Source: Euclidia mi
Taxonomy: Eukaryota > Arthropoda > Insecta > Lepidoptera > Erebidae
NCBI GenBank assembly: GCA_944739405.2
Contig: OX123188.2
Span: 65,553,251 to 65,617,250 of the forward strand
Length of the DNA stretch: 64,000 nt
Direction: 5' to 3'
Part shown: positions 1 through 11,446 of the stretch, piece after piece
Numbering within the stretch: position 1 is the first letter of the stretch
Layout: every line of letters begins with the position of its first letter
Notes under the pieces: model-generated
Told to the model about the DNA's origin: nothing
Seen by the model: the letters and a program-made list of their open reading frames with translations, nothing else
Database searches by the model: none
Translations under genes and position numbers: made by a program

Positions 1-779
1 TGAATTCACCACTAGAATGGGGAATTCAAAAAGGAGTCCCAGTTTGTATGAAACTTTTAATTCCTTCACTTGATTTTTTTCATCGTTCCTGATGTGCATT
101 TAATTTTCATTAATATAAATTTATGCGGCTGGCTCTCATCTAAGCGCTCTTCATCTTCACTAACTAAAATGTGGGATAGTTCTTTATATGACCAATAGAA
201 GCAAAACTATTGGTCATATAAAGAACTATATTTAAGCAGGTAAGCACTTTTTATCAGTTATCTGCTTTGTCCAACTGCTGACCAAGGCTTCTCTCATTTC
301 TTTAACCTAAAATACTAAGAAAGGGTTTTTGAACTTGTATAATTTATTTTACATTTTTTTACATTGTCGCTGAGATATACAAATGTATACTGCTACCACT
401 ACAACGGGGAATTCAAAAAGGGGTCCCAGTTTGTATGAAACTTTTAATTTCTTCACTTAATTTTTTTTCATCGTCCATGATGTGCATTTAATTTTCATTA
501 ATTTAAATTTATGCGGCTAGCTCTCATCTAAGTGCTCTTCATCTTCACTAACTAAAATATAGGATGGTTCATTATATGACAAATAGAAGCCAAAGTGTAA
601 GCACTTTTTATCAGTTATCTGCTTTGTCCAACTGCTGACCAAGGCTTCTCTCATTTCTTTAACCTAAAATACTAAGAAAGGGGTTTTGAACTTGGATTAC
701 TTATTTTACCTTTTTTTACAATGTCGCAGAGATATACAAATGTATACTGCTACGGAATCCTTGACTAATTAAATTTTAA
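1..779. repeat. Imperfect tandem duplication of a ~350-380 bp unit
   Basis: Two diverged copies lie head to tail, about 19-396 and 406-753. Both begin GGGGAATTCAAAAAGG and end at AATGTATACTGCTAC. Copy 1 is longer because it carries a hairpin insertion (176-229) that copy 2 lacks. Phrases such as GTATGAAACTTTTA recur at 1385-1400, inside the Helitron-like element there, so the unit probably derives from the same repeat family. No coding potential is seen. Confidence 0.85.
176..229. repeat. Perfect 23-bp inverted repeat (hairpin)
   Basis: Arms 176-198 and 207-229 are perfect reverse complements around the 8-nt loop AAGCAAAA. The hairpin sits in copy 1 of the tandem repeat. The matching part of copy 2 (about 550-590) has a counterpart of the first arm only, so the second arm appears to have been added later. 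Confidence 0.9.
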
Positions 780-930
780 CTAGCTTTTGCAAGCAGCTAC
801 GCCTAAATGAAATTTTCATAGTTTGTTCGAGTGTATTCATGAACCATTAGTAAAATACACATCTAAATCGATTCAGCTATTTTTAAGATTACCCTGAATA
901 ACTAGACAGACAGATAAACAATCTAAATAA
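780..930 (-). mobile_element. Helitron-like (HL) relic, 3' end only
   Basis: Read on the minus strand it ends in GCAAAAGCTAG followed by T, the usual 3' terminus of lepidopteran Helitron-derived short elements. Upstream are the common motifs AATCGATTCAGC-like and GACAGACAG. The 5' end was not found, so the outer limit is approximate. Confidence 0.5.
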
Positions 931-1012
931 ATCATTGGGGTACTGGAAAGGGGTTAGCAACAATATGCAATACAGTTATTTTGAGATTACAGACAGAATG
1001 TTTTTTTTTTAA

Positions 1013-1250
1013 AGTCTCACGCCTGTATCTCTGAAGGTGTAGGCAGAGGTGTAATATTACACCAACATTTCGCCATGTCCCACGTCATAGGGGGCGAGCC
1101 TATTGCCGTTACCGGGCACATTGGCAGACTCCGTGTTGCTACTGAGATTTCGGCAAAACTCAGTATTACTTTTGCCCGACCCGATAATTGAACCAGAGAC
1201 CTCCCGTTTAGCAGACGCATACGCTATCCACTGTACCACGAAAGCAGTCA
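1013..1250 (-). mobile_element. S1 SINE (tRNA-derived)
   Basis: On the minus strand it starts with a tRNA-like head (GTGGTACAGTGGATAGCG, then a B-box-like GGTTCAATTATC). It continues into the shared body (CACGGAGTCTGCCAATGTG, GCAATAGGCTCGCC) and ends CTGCCTACACCTTCAGAGATACAGGCG. This is a retroposed SINE with internal polymerase III boxes, not a functional tRNA. Confidence 0.8.
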
Positions 1251-1270
1251 AATATTATTTATTTGTATAA

Positions 1271-1872
1271 TCTGTCTGTATATAAAATCCTTGCGTTACT
1301 GATTGACTGACAGACATGCTACAGCCGAAACAACTCAGCATAAATAGCCTCTCATAAAGGGGTTAAACTGGATGTCAGAATTTGTATGAAACTTTTATTC
1401 CTTCAATGGATTAATTTCAAGCTTTGTATACATATTGGTTCCTCAAATGACGTTAGTGAACACTAAGAAAGTCTGTTTGGAAATTCTTACCCTAAGTGGA
1501 TAAAAAGGGGAGTCATAATTTGAATAGAACTTTTTATGCCTTCAAGGGATTAATTAACTTCATATCTTGTTTATTGGATCCGCAAATGACGGTAGCGAAC
1601 ACAAAGACATTTATTTTGGAAATTTTCCCCTAAGAGGGTGGAAAAAGGATTCAGAGTGTGTGTAAAAACTTTAATTTTTGCAATGGAATCATTTCAACCT
1701 GTGTATATAAAATCTTTTCGTTACTGACTGACTGACAGACACATTACAGCTGAAATTACTTGGCGCAAGAAGCTTAAGGAAGTTTAGCATGTATGTTCCT
1801 TGAGGAGGGTGTTTCAACAAAATATTTTATCTAATCGTAATTTACGCGTGCAAAGCAGCGGGCAAAAACTAG
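1271..1872 (+). mobile_element. Helitron-like (HL) non-autonomous element
   Basis: It starts TCTGTCTGTATATAAAATCC after a host A and ends GGGCAAAAACTAG before a host T, fitting Helitron insertion between A and T. The interior contains two or three degenerate copies of a unit with TTCAA(T/G)GGATTAAT and CGCAAATGACG. A second TATAAAATC...CTGACTGACTGACAGACA phrase near 1700 suggests one HL nested in, or fused to, another. No ORF is seen. Confidence 0.6.
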
Positions 1873-2184
1873 TATATTATATAATTAGCGTGGAATACTT
1901 ATATCAATCATTAATGTCGATTATAATGAACAGCTTGTAATATTGCTAAATAAGCACCATGACTAGAAAATATTAATGTAATCGTCATGTCGATTAAACT
2001 ATCTGATGAGATGAATGATCCAGATATGGTTCAATTGTTTGTCATATAATACTCACGATCGCCAATCGAGCTATATTGTGACTTAATAGTATTTTGGGTG
2101 CAAAGGGTTCCCAACAAGAAGGGTGCAAAGGGTTCCCACCAAGAACTTAGGGTCCCAAGCTAACCTCACCTGCAAGTGGTGCAC
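1873..2184. other. AT-rich spacer, nothing recognised
   Basis: A short direct repeat of GGGTGCAAAGGGTTCCCA(A/C)CAAGAA near 2096-2145 is the only structure seen. Confidence 0.5.
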
Positions 2185-2347
2185 CTGCTGATCAACAGAT
2201 GAGGCTCTGATAAACAAAATATCCCGATAAGCGGCAATAGGCTCGCCACCTATTACGTGGGATGAAAACACTGGCGAAAAGTGGGCGTTTAATATGCCTC
2301 TGCCTACCCCTTCGGGGAAACAGGCGTGAGTCTATGTATGTATGTAT
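2185..2347 (+). mobile_element. S1 SINE, 3' part
   Basis: Contains the S1 body phrases GGCAATAGGCTCGCC, TACGTGGGATG and CTGCCTACCCCTTCGGGG, and the terminal (TATG)n run at 2334-2355. The tRNA-like head is missing. Confidence 0.75.
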
Positions 2348-2355
2348 GTATGTAT

Positions 2356-4694
2356 TTAATAGTATTTTCTAAAATCCACGAGTAAAGTTTTACTTTCGTC
2401 TTATTTTTTATGTTATAAACATAGTTATATTTTAATGTGTTGTGTTGTTATAGCTACAATCAATCACCATTTAAGTTTAAAAAAAACCAACATTACTAAA
2501 AAAGAGGTACCACTGTGTTCGAAACCAAAGGATCATATATCATTTTTATATAAATGCCTTTTTTTAAATTTACATGTGACTGTGAGGAAATTACTGAAAA
2601 TTCCAGTCAATCAATTTTCCTCGCCAAGTTTTCCTTTAACATTTGGTAAGCGAATACTAACAATTTCAAAAGGACTTAACTGCAATAGGTAGGTCTGTAA
2701 CATTGCGTCCTGTGGGCGTGGGTCTGAGCAGAAAACCCTCTGCTTAGCTGTATATTAGTCTTCTCATCAGAGAAGCGAAGCGCTGCCCTTATCTGTCTTT
2801 AATTAATTGAATTTTTTTTATTACAATATCTTGATAATAACATTAGCTTTGTTCGTATTGGTGAAAATATCACCGACGTGCCTACTAACGCCATCTAACG
2901 GTGAAGAAATAAATATTATTTTTCTAAGCATAGAGATGGCATGAGAAAGATATGGCCTGACAGGGTAATGTGGTTTTCAGTATGTATTTTATTTGATAAG
3001 ATAGTTTTGTTAATCAGTATCGATAAATTACTAAGGGTTTCTGTAAGCGACGATTGGAAAAATATAGGGATACGGATTCAGAAAGAAATATATTTTTGAT
3101 TTATGCAAAAAGTCCTGTAGGTGTTCTTTCTAGTTTTAAAAGTTTTTGAAATTGTATATCAAGTTTTATTTTATTTCATTCGGTAATTTCTAGAACCCAA
3201 TTCCCTGCTCTCCAATATGGCGAAAGGACAATAGCTGATTCATGCGTCATGCTCGTGAACGGTTCTTACTTGTAGTGACTGGATGACCTTGGTGCATGAG
3301 CTTTGAATGGCCATAACACTTTCACTGTAACAGTACAGCTTACGTTTGCCTTACATTTTCATTGCGTGTGCCTTTTACTTTATATGGTGTCATGAATGCA
3401 CTCATTTGACAACACTATACGCACGGTGTAATACTTACCTAATTATGGATACGCGATAGTGACGTTATTTTAAAATTGGGTACCTTTTATTTATTTATTT
3501 AATACGAGGTTTTTGTGTTACAGGTACACGAATGTTTCATATACAATGCTTTAGTATCACACAATTGAGTTTGAAGTACCATTCGCGCCATGTTTTCAAA
3601 TTGCTCAAAATATTAAAGAAATTATGAAAAATAAAATGTATCATAAAGTAAAATAAGATAATATTTTTTATAACTAATATCAACCTAAAAATTAAAATTT
3701 TGCAAGTACATACAACTAAAGCATTTAACATTTAATAGCAGAATAATACCCAGGCTGTCACGCTTAGAACATTCTTATAGGTAATATAAATTAATGTATC
3801 AACATAATCTTTGAATGTCTATCTCATTAAATGTTTCGTTAAGAGCAACTGTCAAGTTGTCACTTAACCACGACTTTATTACTGTGTGGGCTTAATGGTC
3901 AGAGCACAACAGTTGGTAAGCATGATGTTGTACTATGTATAACACGCCTTATTCTGATGTGTGCAATTGTACACTAATACATTTAATATTCCCAACAAGG
4001 TACCACTTATATCTATTGGAATAACTATGTTGTTTTTGTCCGGGGTTTACTAGAACCAAATCTTTCTTATATCAAAAATTTGTGACTTATCAAGTACTTG
4101 GTAATATAGCACTGATACTGAATAACATAAATATAAAATGAAATCAAAGTGCAATACTCAGATCATTGGACTATTTTCAACAAAAGAATTGAGATCTACT
4201 TGTATGGTAGTAGTAGCGTTCTGCGTATAAAACCTGAAAAATCGTGTATTAATGACTAGAGTAGCTTTTATCAGCAAACCAAATTGTGTACAATTAATAT
4301 GTATATAATCATACACATAGGCGCAAAAATGCAGTCACCTTATTGAATTGACATATAAATTAGCTTTACTTTATGATTCTTAAAGTTTATGCGGGTGTAA
4401 AAATGCGCACTTCTTTGCGTATCAATTTGTAGTAATAAAATAAGACGTCCAATAATTTTATTACACCCAACTTTAATAAGAGCATTTAATTATCGCAAAT
4501 GTTCAGTCTAATACAATTACAATTACTAGCGCAATCTATCGTGGCAGTCAGGAAACTGTGACATAATGGTGAATCGATTTAATCGGCCCACTGTTTTAAT
4601 ATTACTTTCATAATTAGAAGTGCTTTTTTCGTATTTGTTGTAATAAAGTGCCTTTAGATTTGGAGTCTGTTTATCCTTTATTTTTATTTATTTA
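2356..4694. other. 2.3 kb without recognisable genes
   Basis: AT-rich sequence with frequent stops in all frames. The longest open frames (85 codons at 2435-2692, 64 codons at 3537-3731) have low-complexity composition and no domain I can name. No RNA gene or terminal repeat was recognised. Confidence 0.5.
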
Positions 4695-4921
4695 CAGTCT
4701 CCCCGAAAGGGTAGACAGAGGTGTAAATATTACAGCCACATTTCGCCATGATTTTTTTTAGGTCCCACGAAATAGGGGGCGAGCCTATTGCCGTTACCGA
4801 GCACATCACCGGACTCACCGAGTATTCGGAAAAACCCAGAAACACTTGCCCGAGCCGGGAATCGAACTCGGGACCTCCGATCAGCAGTCGCATACGCTAT
4901 CCACTGGACCACGGAGACAGT
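4695..4921 (-). mobile_element. S1 SINE (tRNA-derived)
   Basis: The minus-strand head reads CGTGGTCCAGTGGATAGCG and is followed by the B box GAGTTCGATTCCCGG, then the S1 body, ending at the CTACCCTTTCGGGGA phrase at its low-coordinate side. It is better preserved than the 1013-1250 copy. Apparent ORFs across it are accidental. Confidence 0.82.
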
Positions 4922-5368
4922 CTTTCGCTTGTCCTTTAGACGTGTCATATTACAGGAACTTTTTTCCCGCGACTGTTGTAATTTTTGGCATTTCAATACA
5001 CTCTTTATATAATAGCACCTTGAGTTTGGTATTTCTATTTCAACTATATTTTTATTTTCAGAAGTCTAATTTTACATTCACATTGGCATGATTACGGTCA
5101 ATCACCAAGTTTGAACCTAAGCGCAGTGGAATGTCAAAACATTTAATTTAGGAGATTGGTATTCTTTCGAACGAATTCTCTTACCGTACCACTAGAAATA
5201 TTAATTGAGACTAATAGCAACTTGGAGCTAAAAACACAATATAAGTAAAATAAATAAGCATTGTCACTTAATTCTGTGTATTGTCGAAGAGAAAGTAAAT
5301 ATTCTAATCCCTGTCAAATATCCCGCTTAAAAATTAAAATTGCTTCAATCAATCAATCAATCAATCAA

Positions 5369-5674
5369 TCAGCCTATCGCAGTCCACTGCTGGACATAGG
5401 CCTCTCCCAACACGCGCCACAGTACACGGTCCTCAGCCTTCCGCATCCAGTCTGTCCCAGCCACCTTTTTCAGGTCGTCGGTCCACCTAGCCGGGGGCCG
5501 CCCTACCTTACGCTTGCCGAGACGTGATCGCCACTCTAGGATACGCTTGCTCCATCGGCCATCAGTCCTTCTACAGATATGGCCAGCCCACTGCCACTTG
5601 AGCCTACTGATTCTGTGAGCAATGTCGGTAACTTTGGTTCTTTGTCGGATAACTTCGTTTCGAATTTTATCCGA
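5369..5674 (-). pseudogene. RTE-like ORF2 C-terminal fragment
   Basis: About 100 codons remain. The peptide has the segments RTKVTDIAHRISRLKWQWAG, GRPPARWTDDLKKVAG and the terminal WRVLGEAYVQQW before its stop, which I recognise as the conserved end of lepidopteran RTE-like reverse transcriptase proteins downstream of the catalytic domain. The catalytic YADD region and endonuclease are absent, so it is a dead fragment. The open frame continues upstream into unrelated flanking DNA, and that part should be ignored. Confidence 0.85.
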
Positions 5675-5682
5675 CAAAGAAC
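5637..5682. repeat. 16-bp perfect inverted repeat at the RTE truncation point
   Basis: Arms 5637-5652 and 5667-5682 with a 14-nt loop. The first arm belongs to the RTE ORF (around QRTK). The second is a reverse copy exactly where upstream RTE sequence should continue. This is the expected mark of 5' inversion or template switching during insertion. Confidence 0.88.
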
Positions 5683-5703
5683 TGCTTGCGAAAAATTGCT
5701 TCA

Positions 5704-6982
5704 CCAAGTAAAAATATTCTAAGCACGAAGTGACGAAACTCATGCAGGAAATACTTAGACTTGCAAATCCTACATTAACTTGGTACATTTATCTCAACGG
5801 AGCAATTTATATAAGTGCCCATATCCAGGCGACAGGTATTAAAATTCCCCCGATATTTCAAATGATCGTGTTAATGATACTATTACTTAATTAACTTCTT
5901 ACGATTACATACTGTCACTGAGACACTGATAATAATTGATTAATATTGAAGTGTAATATATAGAACATGACTATAAAAGGAAGTCAGCATTTATTGAACT
6001 GATCTGAGCTAGACTGCAGACCTTGTTTGAAACTATAACTGTTGAACAAAAACTGGCCTACATAATAATGGCTGGTAACTGTACAAACCACAAATCAAAT
6101 CGATTACAGTTGTTGGAACTTTTTTCGTCTCGTTCGGCTTGAAATTAAATATATACCTACTATACTCTTAGTAATGGACTGTGCGTTAATGGTAATATTA
6201 AGTGCTTACAGCTTGATACGTTATTAAATAATCATGCGTGAGAGCAGTCAATATACAGTATCATACAGAGTGCAATCGTCATCAGAAGTAGAAAAATTAT
6301 AAAAACCGGCCATCCCTTCAATTCTGTTCAACTTCCGTGAGGACTTTGTACTGCCTTTAAGATTTACCGAAATTAAAGACTGCATCGCTCGCTAATTTAT
6401 CTATGTTGAGTTCGCAGTTTTAAGATAGACACACAACCACTAACGTAAGAACAAGATCATTCCCCAAAGTCCTTGACCTTTCTATCTCAAATGTTTAGTT
6501 TGTATACAAACTGCTCTGAATTAATTAATATTTTAACCCATAACATGAACTAAAAAGAAAACTTATAAAATAAAATTCTGTCATATTTTGTACCAACATA
6601 TTATTTGTAATAAGATACATAGTTACAAGTTATGATTTGCTCCAGTTCATGTAAGTATGCACATTGCAATTAGTGTCCACATTCCTTCCAGAAATTGTCG
6701 AGTCGATAATATCTAACATTAATCAAATAATATTTATGTATTCAGCATAGAATACACACATGTCCGGTAATTTAGATACATTTAAAACAACTTCCATACG
6801 GAGTAAGGTTTGTTATTGCAATTTAGTCAAATTGATTGCCCTTCTCTTTGCTAGAAGCAATCAAGTGTCAAAAAATCCGTACAGTGGAGTGCCCGTGGTA
6901 GGATATCCAGTGGCCACGGCTGGTCTAACTCATGCTGAAACTGAGCATATAGAAGGTATTTCACATTCATACATACATACAT
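5704..6982. other. AT-rich spacer, nothing recognised
   Basis: No ORF, repeat end or RNA structure that I can support. Confidence 0.45.
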
Positions 6983-7080
6983 AGACTCACGCCTGTTTCT
7001 CAGAGGGGTAGGCAGAGACTACGGAACACCATTTGCAATGATCCTGACATATTTCTCTTGATTAATTCACTCCCATCAAA
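6983..7080 (-). mobile_element. S4 short SINE-like repeat
   Basis: Begins on its low side with an ATAC(ATAC)n run, then GACTCACGCCTGTTTC, GGGGTAGGCAGAGAC, a phrase near GCCATTTGCAATGATCC, and TTCACTCCCATC. The same string order occurs at 22381-22456 plus 23751-23780 (split by a mariner) and at 63805-63905. Confidence 0.7.
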
Positions 7081-7519
7081 TTTCTCAAGATAATCAAGGT
7101 ATTTCGCCTTATCATCAAATAATAATAAACGATAAGTAATTTGTTTAAGACAATACACAAAAGTTTTGTTGGTTGACTATTTAGTTTCCAACTTATAACT
7201 TACAAGTATGTTGGTCCAATTTTCACACGCTGACTTTCTTGTGAATATTTTTTCTGCTATCTCACCAAAACTGACAGACTGATGCGACATTAATTATTTG
7301 ATGCGTTGGATATTGCAGTAGTAGGTAATAAGTATTGTGTTGTAGGCCTGTCGACTACTTTAATTTGAAAGGTTCGAAATAATTAATCACAAAGTTTCTA
7401 GGTTAACAACTCCGATACTTCAAAAACTCTGGATGACTAAAGGATTAAGAAATGAGTCGATGATCTGCGCTACTATTATTTCACTACTCCGAAAATTATT
7501 AAACTTAAAACTGTTAGAA

Positions 7520-7755
7520 ATAATACTCATTTTTTTATAGTAATAGGCGGCAAACGAGCAGACGGATTGCCTGATGGTAAGCAATTACCGCCGCCCATGG
7601 ACACAAGCAATACCACAGGAGTCACAAGTGCGTTGCTGCCCCTTGGGATTAGGAAAAGGGATAGGATAAGGAGTGGGATGAGGGAGAAGGAATAGGGGAT
7701 AGGGCCTCCGGAACTCTCACTCACCGAACGAACTCGTACAAATACTAACACCTAA
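7520..7755. mobile_element. S5 lepidopteran dispersed repeat
   Basis: Contains GGCGGCAAACGAGCAGACGG, CCTGATGGTAAGCAATTACC, GCCGCCCATGGACACAAGC and the purine-rich GGGATGAGGGAG. A second copy lies at 53078-53245 and a rearranged reverse copy at 37690-37860. This repeat is very common in lepidopteran genomes. The short ORFs across it are not genes. Confidence 0.75.
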
Positions 7756-8237
7756 GCAAATACCGAAACTTAGATCCAGTCTTATGTATGACCAATAAAT
7801 ATCCTGTAATTTTATGACTCAAGCTAACAATCAAGCAAAGCTAAAACTGATACAATGTTACAAGTAATTTATTTTCAAACCATATACGTTCAGTACATCT
7901 AAAAACTGATTCTAAAACCAGTATAAAATTAAGGAGTTGAGACCGTTTTCTCACGATTCATAGTAAGTTTGTAAGAAGTGGAGCAGATATGTAATATTAT
8001 CAATATTTGGTCAAGCACTCAGATATAACGGCATTATAATAGGCATCTAATAGATAGGTTATTAAATGAATGGCACTAGCCACATTCAAAGGTAGTGCTT
8101 AAAATTCTGCACGTAGGATATTATTACTCCTTGCTAGGCAAGTGGGCGCGGCATATATGACGAAGTTCATAATTTTGATTACGTGTGCGATAACTGAATC
8201 CCACTTTTGTTGGCAATACAATAAAAACATCTCCAGA

Positions 8238-8279
8238 TAAATATTTAATTATGAGGTCCACCTCATAATTAAATATTTA
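8238..8279. repeat. 20-bp perfect inverted repeat with a 2-nt loop
   Basis: Arms 8238-8257 and 8260-8279 separated only by CC. The centre is ATGAGGTCCACCTCAT and the outer parts are AT-rich. It is not associated with any gene or element end seen here. Confidence 0.9.
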
Positions 8280-8529
8280 GCTGTTGTTAAAAAATAAATT
8301 ATTTGCGTTCTTATACATTCTTACTTTAAAATAATTCAATAATTATTTAAATAGTTAAATTAACAATTGATTTTATTATTCATTTTGAATATTTCCTACT
8401 CATAATGCTATTATTTAAATAGCTAGCTTCTTTAACCTACTATTGAACTGTAAACAAATTCCCTAATTTCACGTCTTATATCAATAAAGGTTTACCTACT
8501 AATGTTATTACAATTAGCAAAACGGAAAC

Positions 8530-8840
8530 CTTTCGCTGGGCCCTGATTAGGAGCACGAATGGCGTGGCGCTATGGCGCGTGGCGTTGGCGCATTGCGACA
8601 ATACCGACGGTGTCATGGCCGCCAGTGAATGTCTACGCCATGTGCAACTAAAGGGCTTTCTACATATATCCAGGCCCGGGACTTGACAGGTTCGTGGCTT
8701 TACTTTTCTGAATCCACGGCGGGCCTGTCCTTGTGGTGATCTGATCAGTCACTTCAGGCGTCAAGAGTTAGGGGGCGCTGAAGGCAAGCGCCGAGCGCAG
8801 TACCAGTTTTTAGGTGACGGAAGGGGTGCACAAAATTATT
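8530..8840. other. GC-rich island of unknown nature
   Basis: A 300-bp block much richer in GC than its surroundings, with repeated GGCGCG/GGCGTTGGCGC phrases near 8560-8600. It has no convincing ORF. It could be the remnant of a DNA transposon or an old retroposon end. No TIR or target duplication was found. Confidence 0.35.
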
Positions 8841-9876
8841 TCATTGAAGCCTAAATCTGAGCCCAGACAGCCTCTGATTATACCTCTCTGTCAGCCCCTG
8901 GCACATACACAAGTATGTTTGAAAGAACTCACATACAAATACCACGGCAACACTAATTTCGCTGACAGACGGAGTACGGTTTGTCTATGCCCGATTACGG
9001 CTCTGCTATGTGTAGATAGACCTTAAAACATAACAGTACACGCGTAAATCGTGAGACATTAATGTCACACTTTGATCATATTCGGCGTACCTTGGGTCTG
9101 AGTGTCCAATTTAAGGACCTAACCAATTTGACGATTGACAAATACTTGGTAAATTAGCAGTACCGAGATTTTACGTCGTATGTTTGTATTTTTTTTTCTG
9201 AAGAGAAAAGAAATTGAGCAATTTGTAAGCAATTTCTGCCAGAGTCGGCTTTAGTTAGTGTGTACGTTTATGTTTATAACTTGTTGGAGATTTGCATACA
9301 TCGAGATAATGCACACTCCCAAGTCAGATAACGCAAGTATGTAGAGCAGCATAATGTATGTCCAGTTATTTACCTCATACGTGAAACTTCTTGTTACTTT
9401 CCCAATATTCAAATTTGGTGGAATGTATTCCATTTTCTACGTCCAATTAGTTAGGAAATAGAGTCTGGATTTAAGCCGTTTTAAGCCGGATACATTTTTG
9501 AGATATAAGGCTTCAGATTTAGTAAAATGATATATGAATAGAAAAAAACAATCATTTACAGAATAACCTGTAGCAGCATAATGTCGGAATTAACAGAATT
9601 GTACCTTTCGTCAAATGCAAGTGAAATGCTAAGACTTGGACAAAGACGACAAACTTGGTATGAACCAGGTATTCAAATACATCTTTGTACTGACGTTCTC
9701 AATAACGCAGATGAAAAGTCGAAAATTATCGTTGCAATTGCTTTAATCGACAACATGACCCCTGAAATAGTTAAAAAAAACGTTTGCATACTTTAAATAT
9801 TTTAGAAACGTGCAAAAACCTACCTACTTGTAAAATTTGGAAGCGATCGTAATAAAACTCTGTTAGTAAACTGCCT
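8841..9876. other. Spacer, one unassigned small ORF
   Basis: AT-rich. A 71-codon open frame at 9581-9796 (+) has a fairly normal amino-acid mix but no family I recognise, and it ends near an A run. Nothing else is supported. Confidence 0.4.
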
Positions 9877-10062
9877 TCGCAGTCCAGTGCATAGCGTATA
9901 CGTCAACTGATTGTTACCAGATTCGATTCTCGGGTCAAATATTACGAATTTTCAGTAACAGCACGGAGTTTGGCAATGTTCCCCGTAACGCAATAGGCTC
10001 GCCCCCATAACATGGAGAAATGTTGGTGTTATATTACACCACTGCCTACCCTTTCGGGGATT
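9877..10062 (+). mobile_element. Degenerate S1 SINE
   Basis: A worn tRNA-like head (CAGTCCAGTGCATAGCG, then AGATTCGATTCTCGG) is followed by CACGGAGTTTGGCAATGTTC and the CTGCCTACCCTTTCGGGGA end. It lies just before the younger S1-long copy. Confidence 0.7.
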
Positions 10063-10082
10063 TCTTCTCATATATTCAAGAT

Positions 10083-10491
10083 GTATTTGCCGTGTGGTTG
10101 ACGGCATAGAATACAAGTGTCACCACCCCTTATCTTCCCGTGGGTGTCGTAAGAGGCGACTAAAGGATAACACGATGCAAATACCATCTTTGCGTAGAGA
10201 CGGAAAACTCGACATCAAACCCTATACGACTGCCTCGTTGGTCTCGCGGCATAAATGTGCGCGTGGGATCGGGAGGTCCCGGGTTCGATTCCTGGGTCGG
10301 GCAGTGTTATTGGGTTTTTCTGTCACGAAATTCTCAGTAGCAGTACGGAGTCTAGAAATGTGCCCGGTACGCCAATAGGGTCGCCCCTTATTACGTGGGA
10401 CTAAAGTATATCTGGCGAAAAGTGGGTGTAGAAATACACCTCTGCCTACCCCTTCGGAGATAAAAGGCGTGACGATATGTATGTATGTATG
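10083..10491 (+). mobile_element. Full-length S1-long SINE with target duplication
   Basis: A 409-bp element flanked by a perfect 12-bp direct repeat, TATATTCAAGAT, at 10071-10082 and 10492-10503. Order: a head with GTGTCACCACCCCTTATC and GGTGTCGTAAGAGGCGAC; a tRNA-like segment (TGGTCTCGCGGC, B box GGTTCGATTCCTGG); the S1 body; and a (TATG)n tail. A nearly identical copy is at 26843-27259. Intact flanking duplications and high similarity indicate fairly recent LINE-assisted retroposition. Confidence 0.9.
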
Positions 10492-10503
10492 TATATTCAA
10501 GAT

Positions 10504-11446
10504 ATATGTATGAAACGAGTTGGGATGAAGAATTATTGGAATTTTCTATCAAATAAATTTTAAGAACCGCTTGCGCGTATTATAATGCTCGGAACTAGAA
10601 TGGTGTGAACATATCGCACTTTAGTTCTTGCTTTTGGAACTATACAGCCGTAAATTTTCATTTTGAAGCAAACTTTGGGTGTAATAAAGTTCTTGCACGA
10701 TAACCAAATAAGTGATAAGAATTTCAGTGAAAGCAAACGACCGAAATCAACGAAGTCCATGGTCAAATAATTTGGTTAAATTAATTTATTATACTAAGTA
10801 TAGAAATATCATATACTGCAACTTGTAAAAATATCTCCGAACGTCCTTGTGAGGTAATACGATACGAACACTCCCACTCGCTCCAGTTTCCGAGGCTTTG
10901 CACTTTCACTATCATTGTGAGACCGTTTTGCGCAACAAGTACACTGCATGCGTAATGTAGGTATGTGGTTTAAAAAACACAATATTCCTATTACTTTTTG
11001 GTACAGACTTCAACAGCTGTATAGTTGATTGCAGCCAGAATTACTAAAATACTACTATCGGGTCAGACCTAAGATATATAGATTGTCGAAATAGTACTAT
11101 AAAATTTTCTCAATTACTACTCTTTAAAAATCGATGTTTTTATGGTCGTATATATCAAAAGAAAACTACATAAGTAATATAAATGAAATGCATTATATTT
11201 TAAACCCATGTAACATTTTAACAGTATGACATAATTTGGATTGAAGTTTCGACAAATTGTACAAAAAGTCACATTAGAACAAAATCATTTGTTTTAAGTT
11301 AATAAATAGTTTGGTTAAATCACTTCAGTCTCAAATAAAGTTTCTAATAATCTACACTTAAAATACTTTCGTTACATCTATCACGGCTTAGGCCTAAACA
11401 GCAATACGAAAATATAATTATCTAATTTGTATTCATACTAAATAAC
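10504..11446. other. 3' flank of cuticle gene 1
   Basis: AT-rich. The 3' UTR of cuticle gene 1 should lie just below 11447. No canonical AATAAA was seen on the minus strand within about 400 bases of the stop, so the polyadenylation site is unresolved. Confidence 0.4.

Larger units (their letters stand above)
5348..5691 (-). mobile_element. 5'-truncated RTE-like non-LTR retrotransposon tail
   Basis: An insertion flanked by a perfect 12-bp target duplication, AAAATTGCTTCA, at 5336-5347 and 5692-5703. On the minus strand it carries the C-terminal coding end of an RTE-like ORF and finishes in a short (TTGA)n tail, as RTE elements commonly do. The truncated 5' side ends in a snap-back hairpin (5637-5682) instead of upstream element sequence. 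Confidence 0.85.

Noticed and set aside
1197..1250. tRNA-like segment (also near 4890, 10260, 27020, 33800, 49450, 52620)
   Set aside because: Each is the head of a repeated SINE with a long non-tRNA body. The acceptor stems do not close convincingly, so they are not called as tRNA genes.
9581..9796. 71-codon plus-strand ORF with a normal amino-acid mix
   Set aside because: No family recognised, no splice context, and the length is expected by chance in AT-rich DNA.
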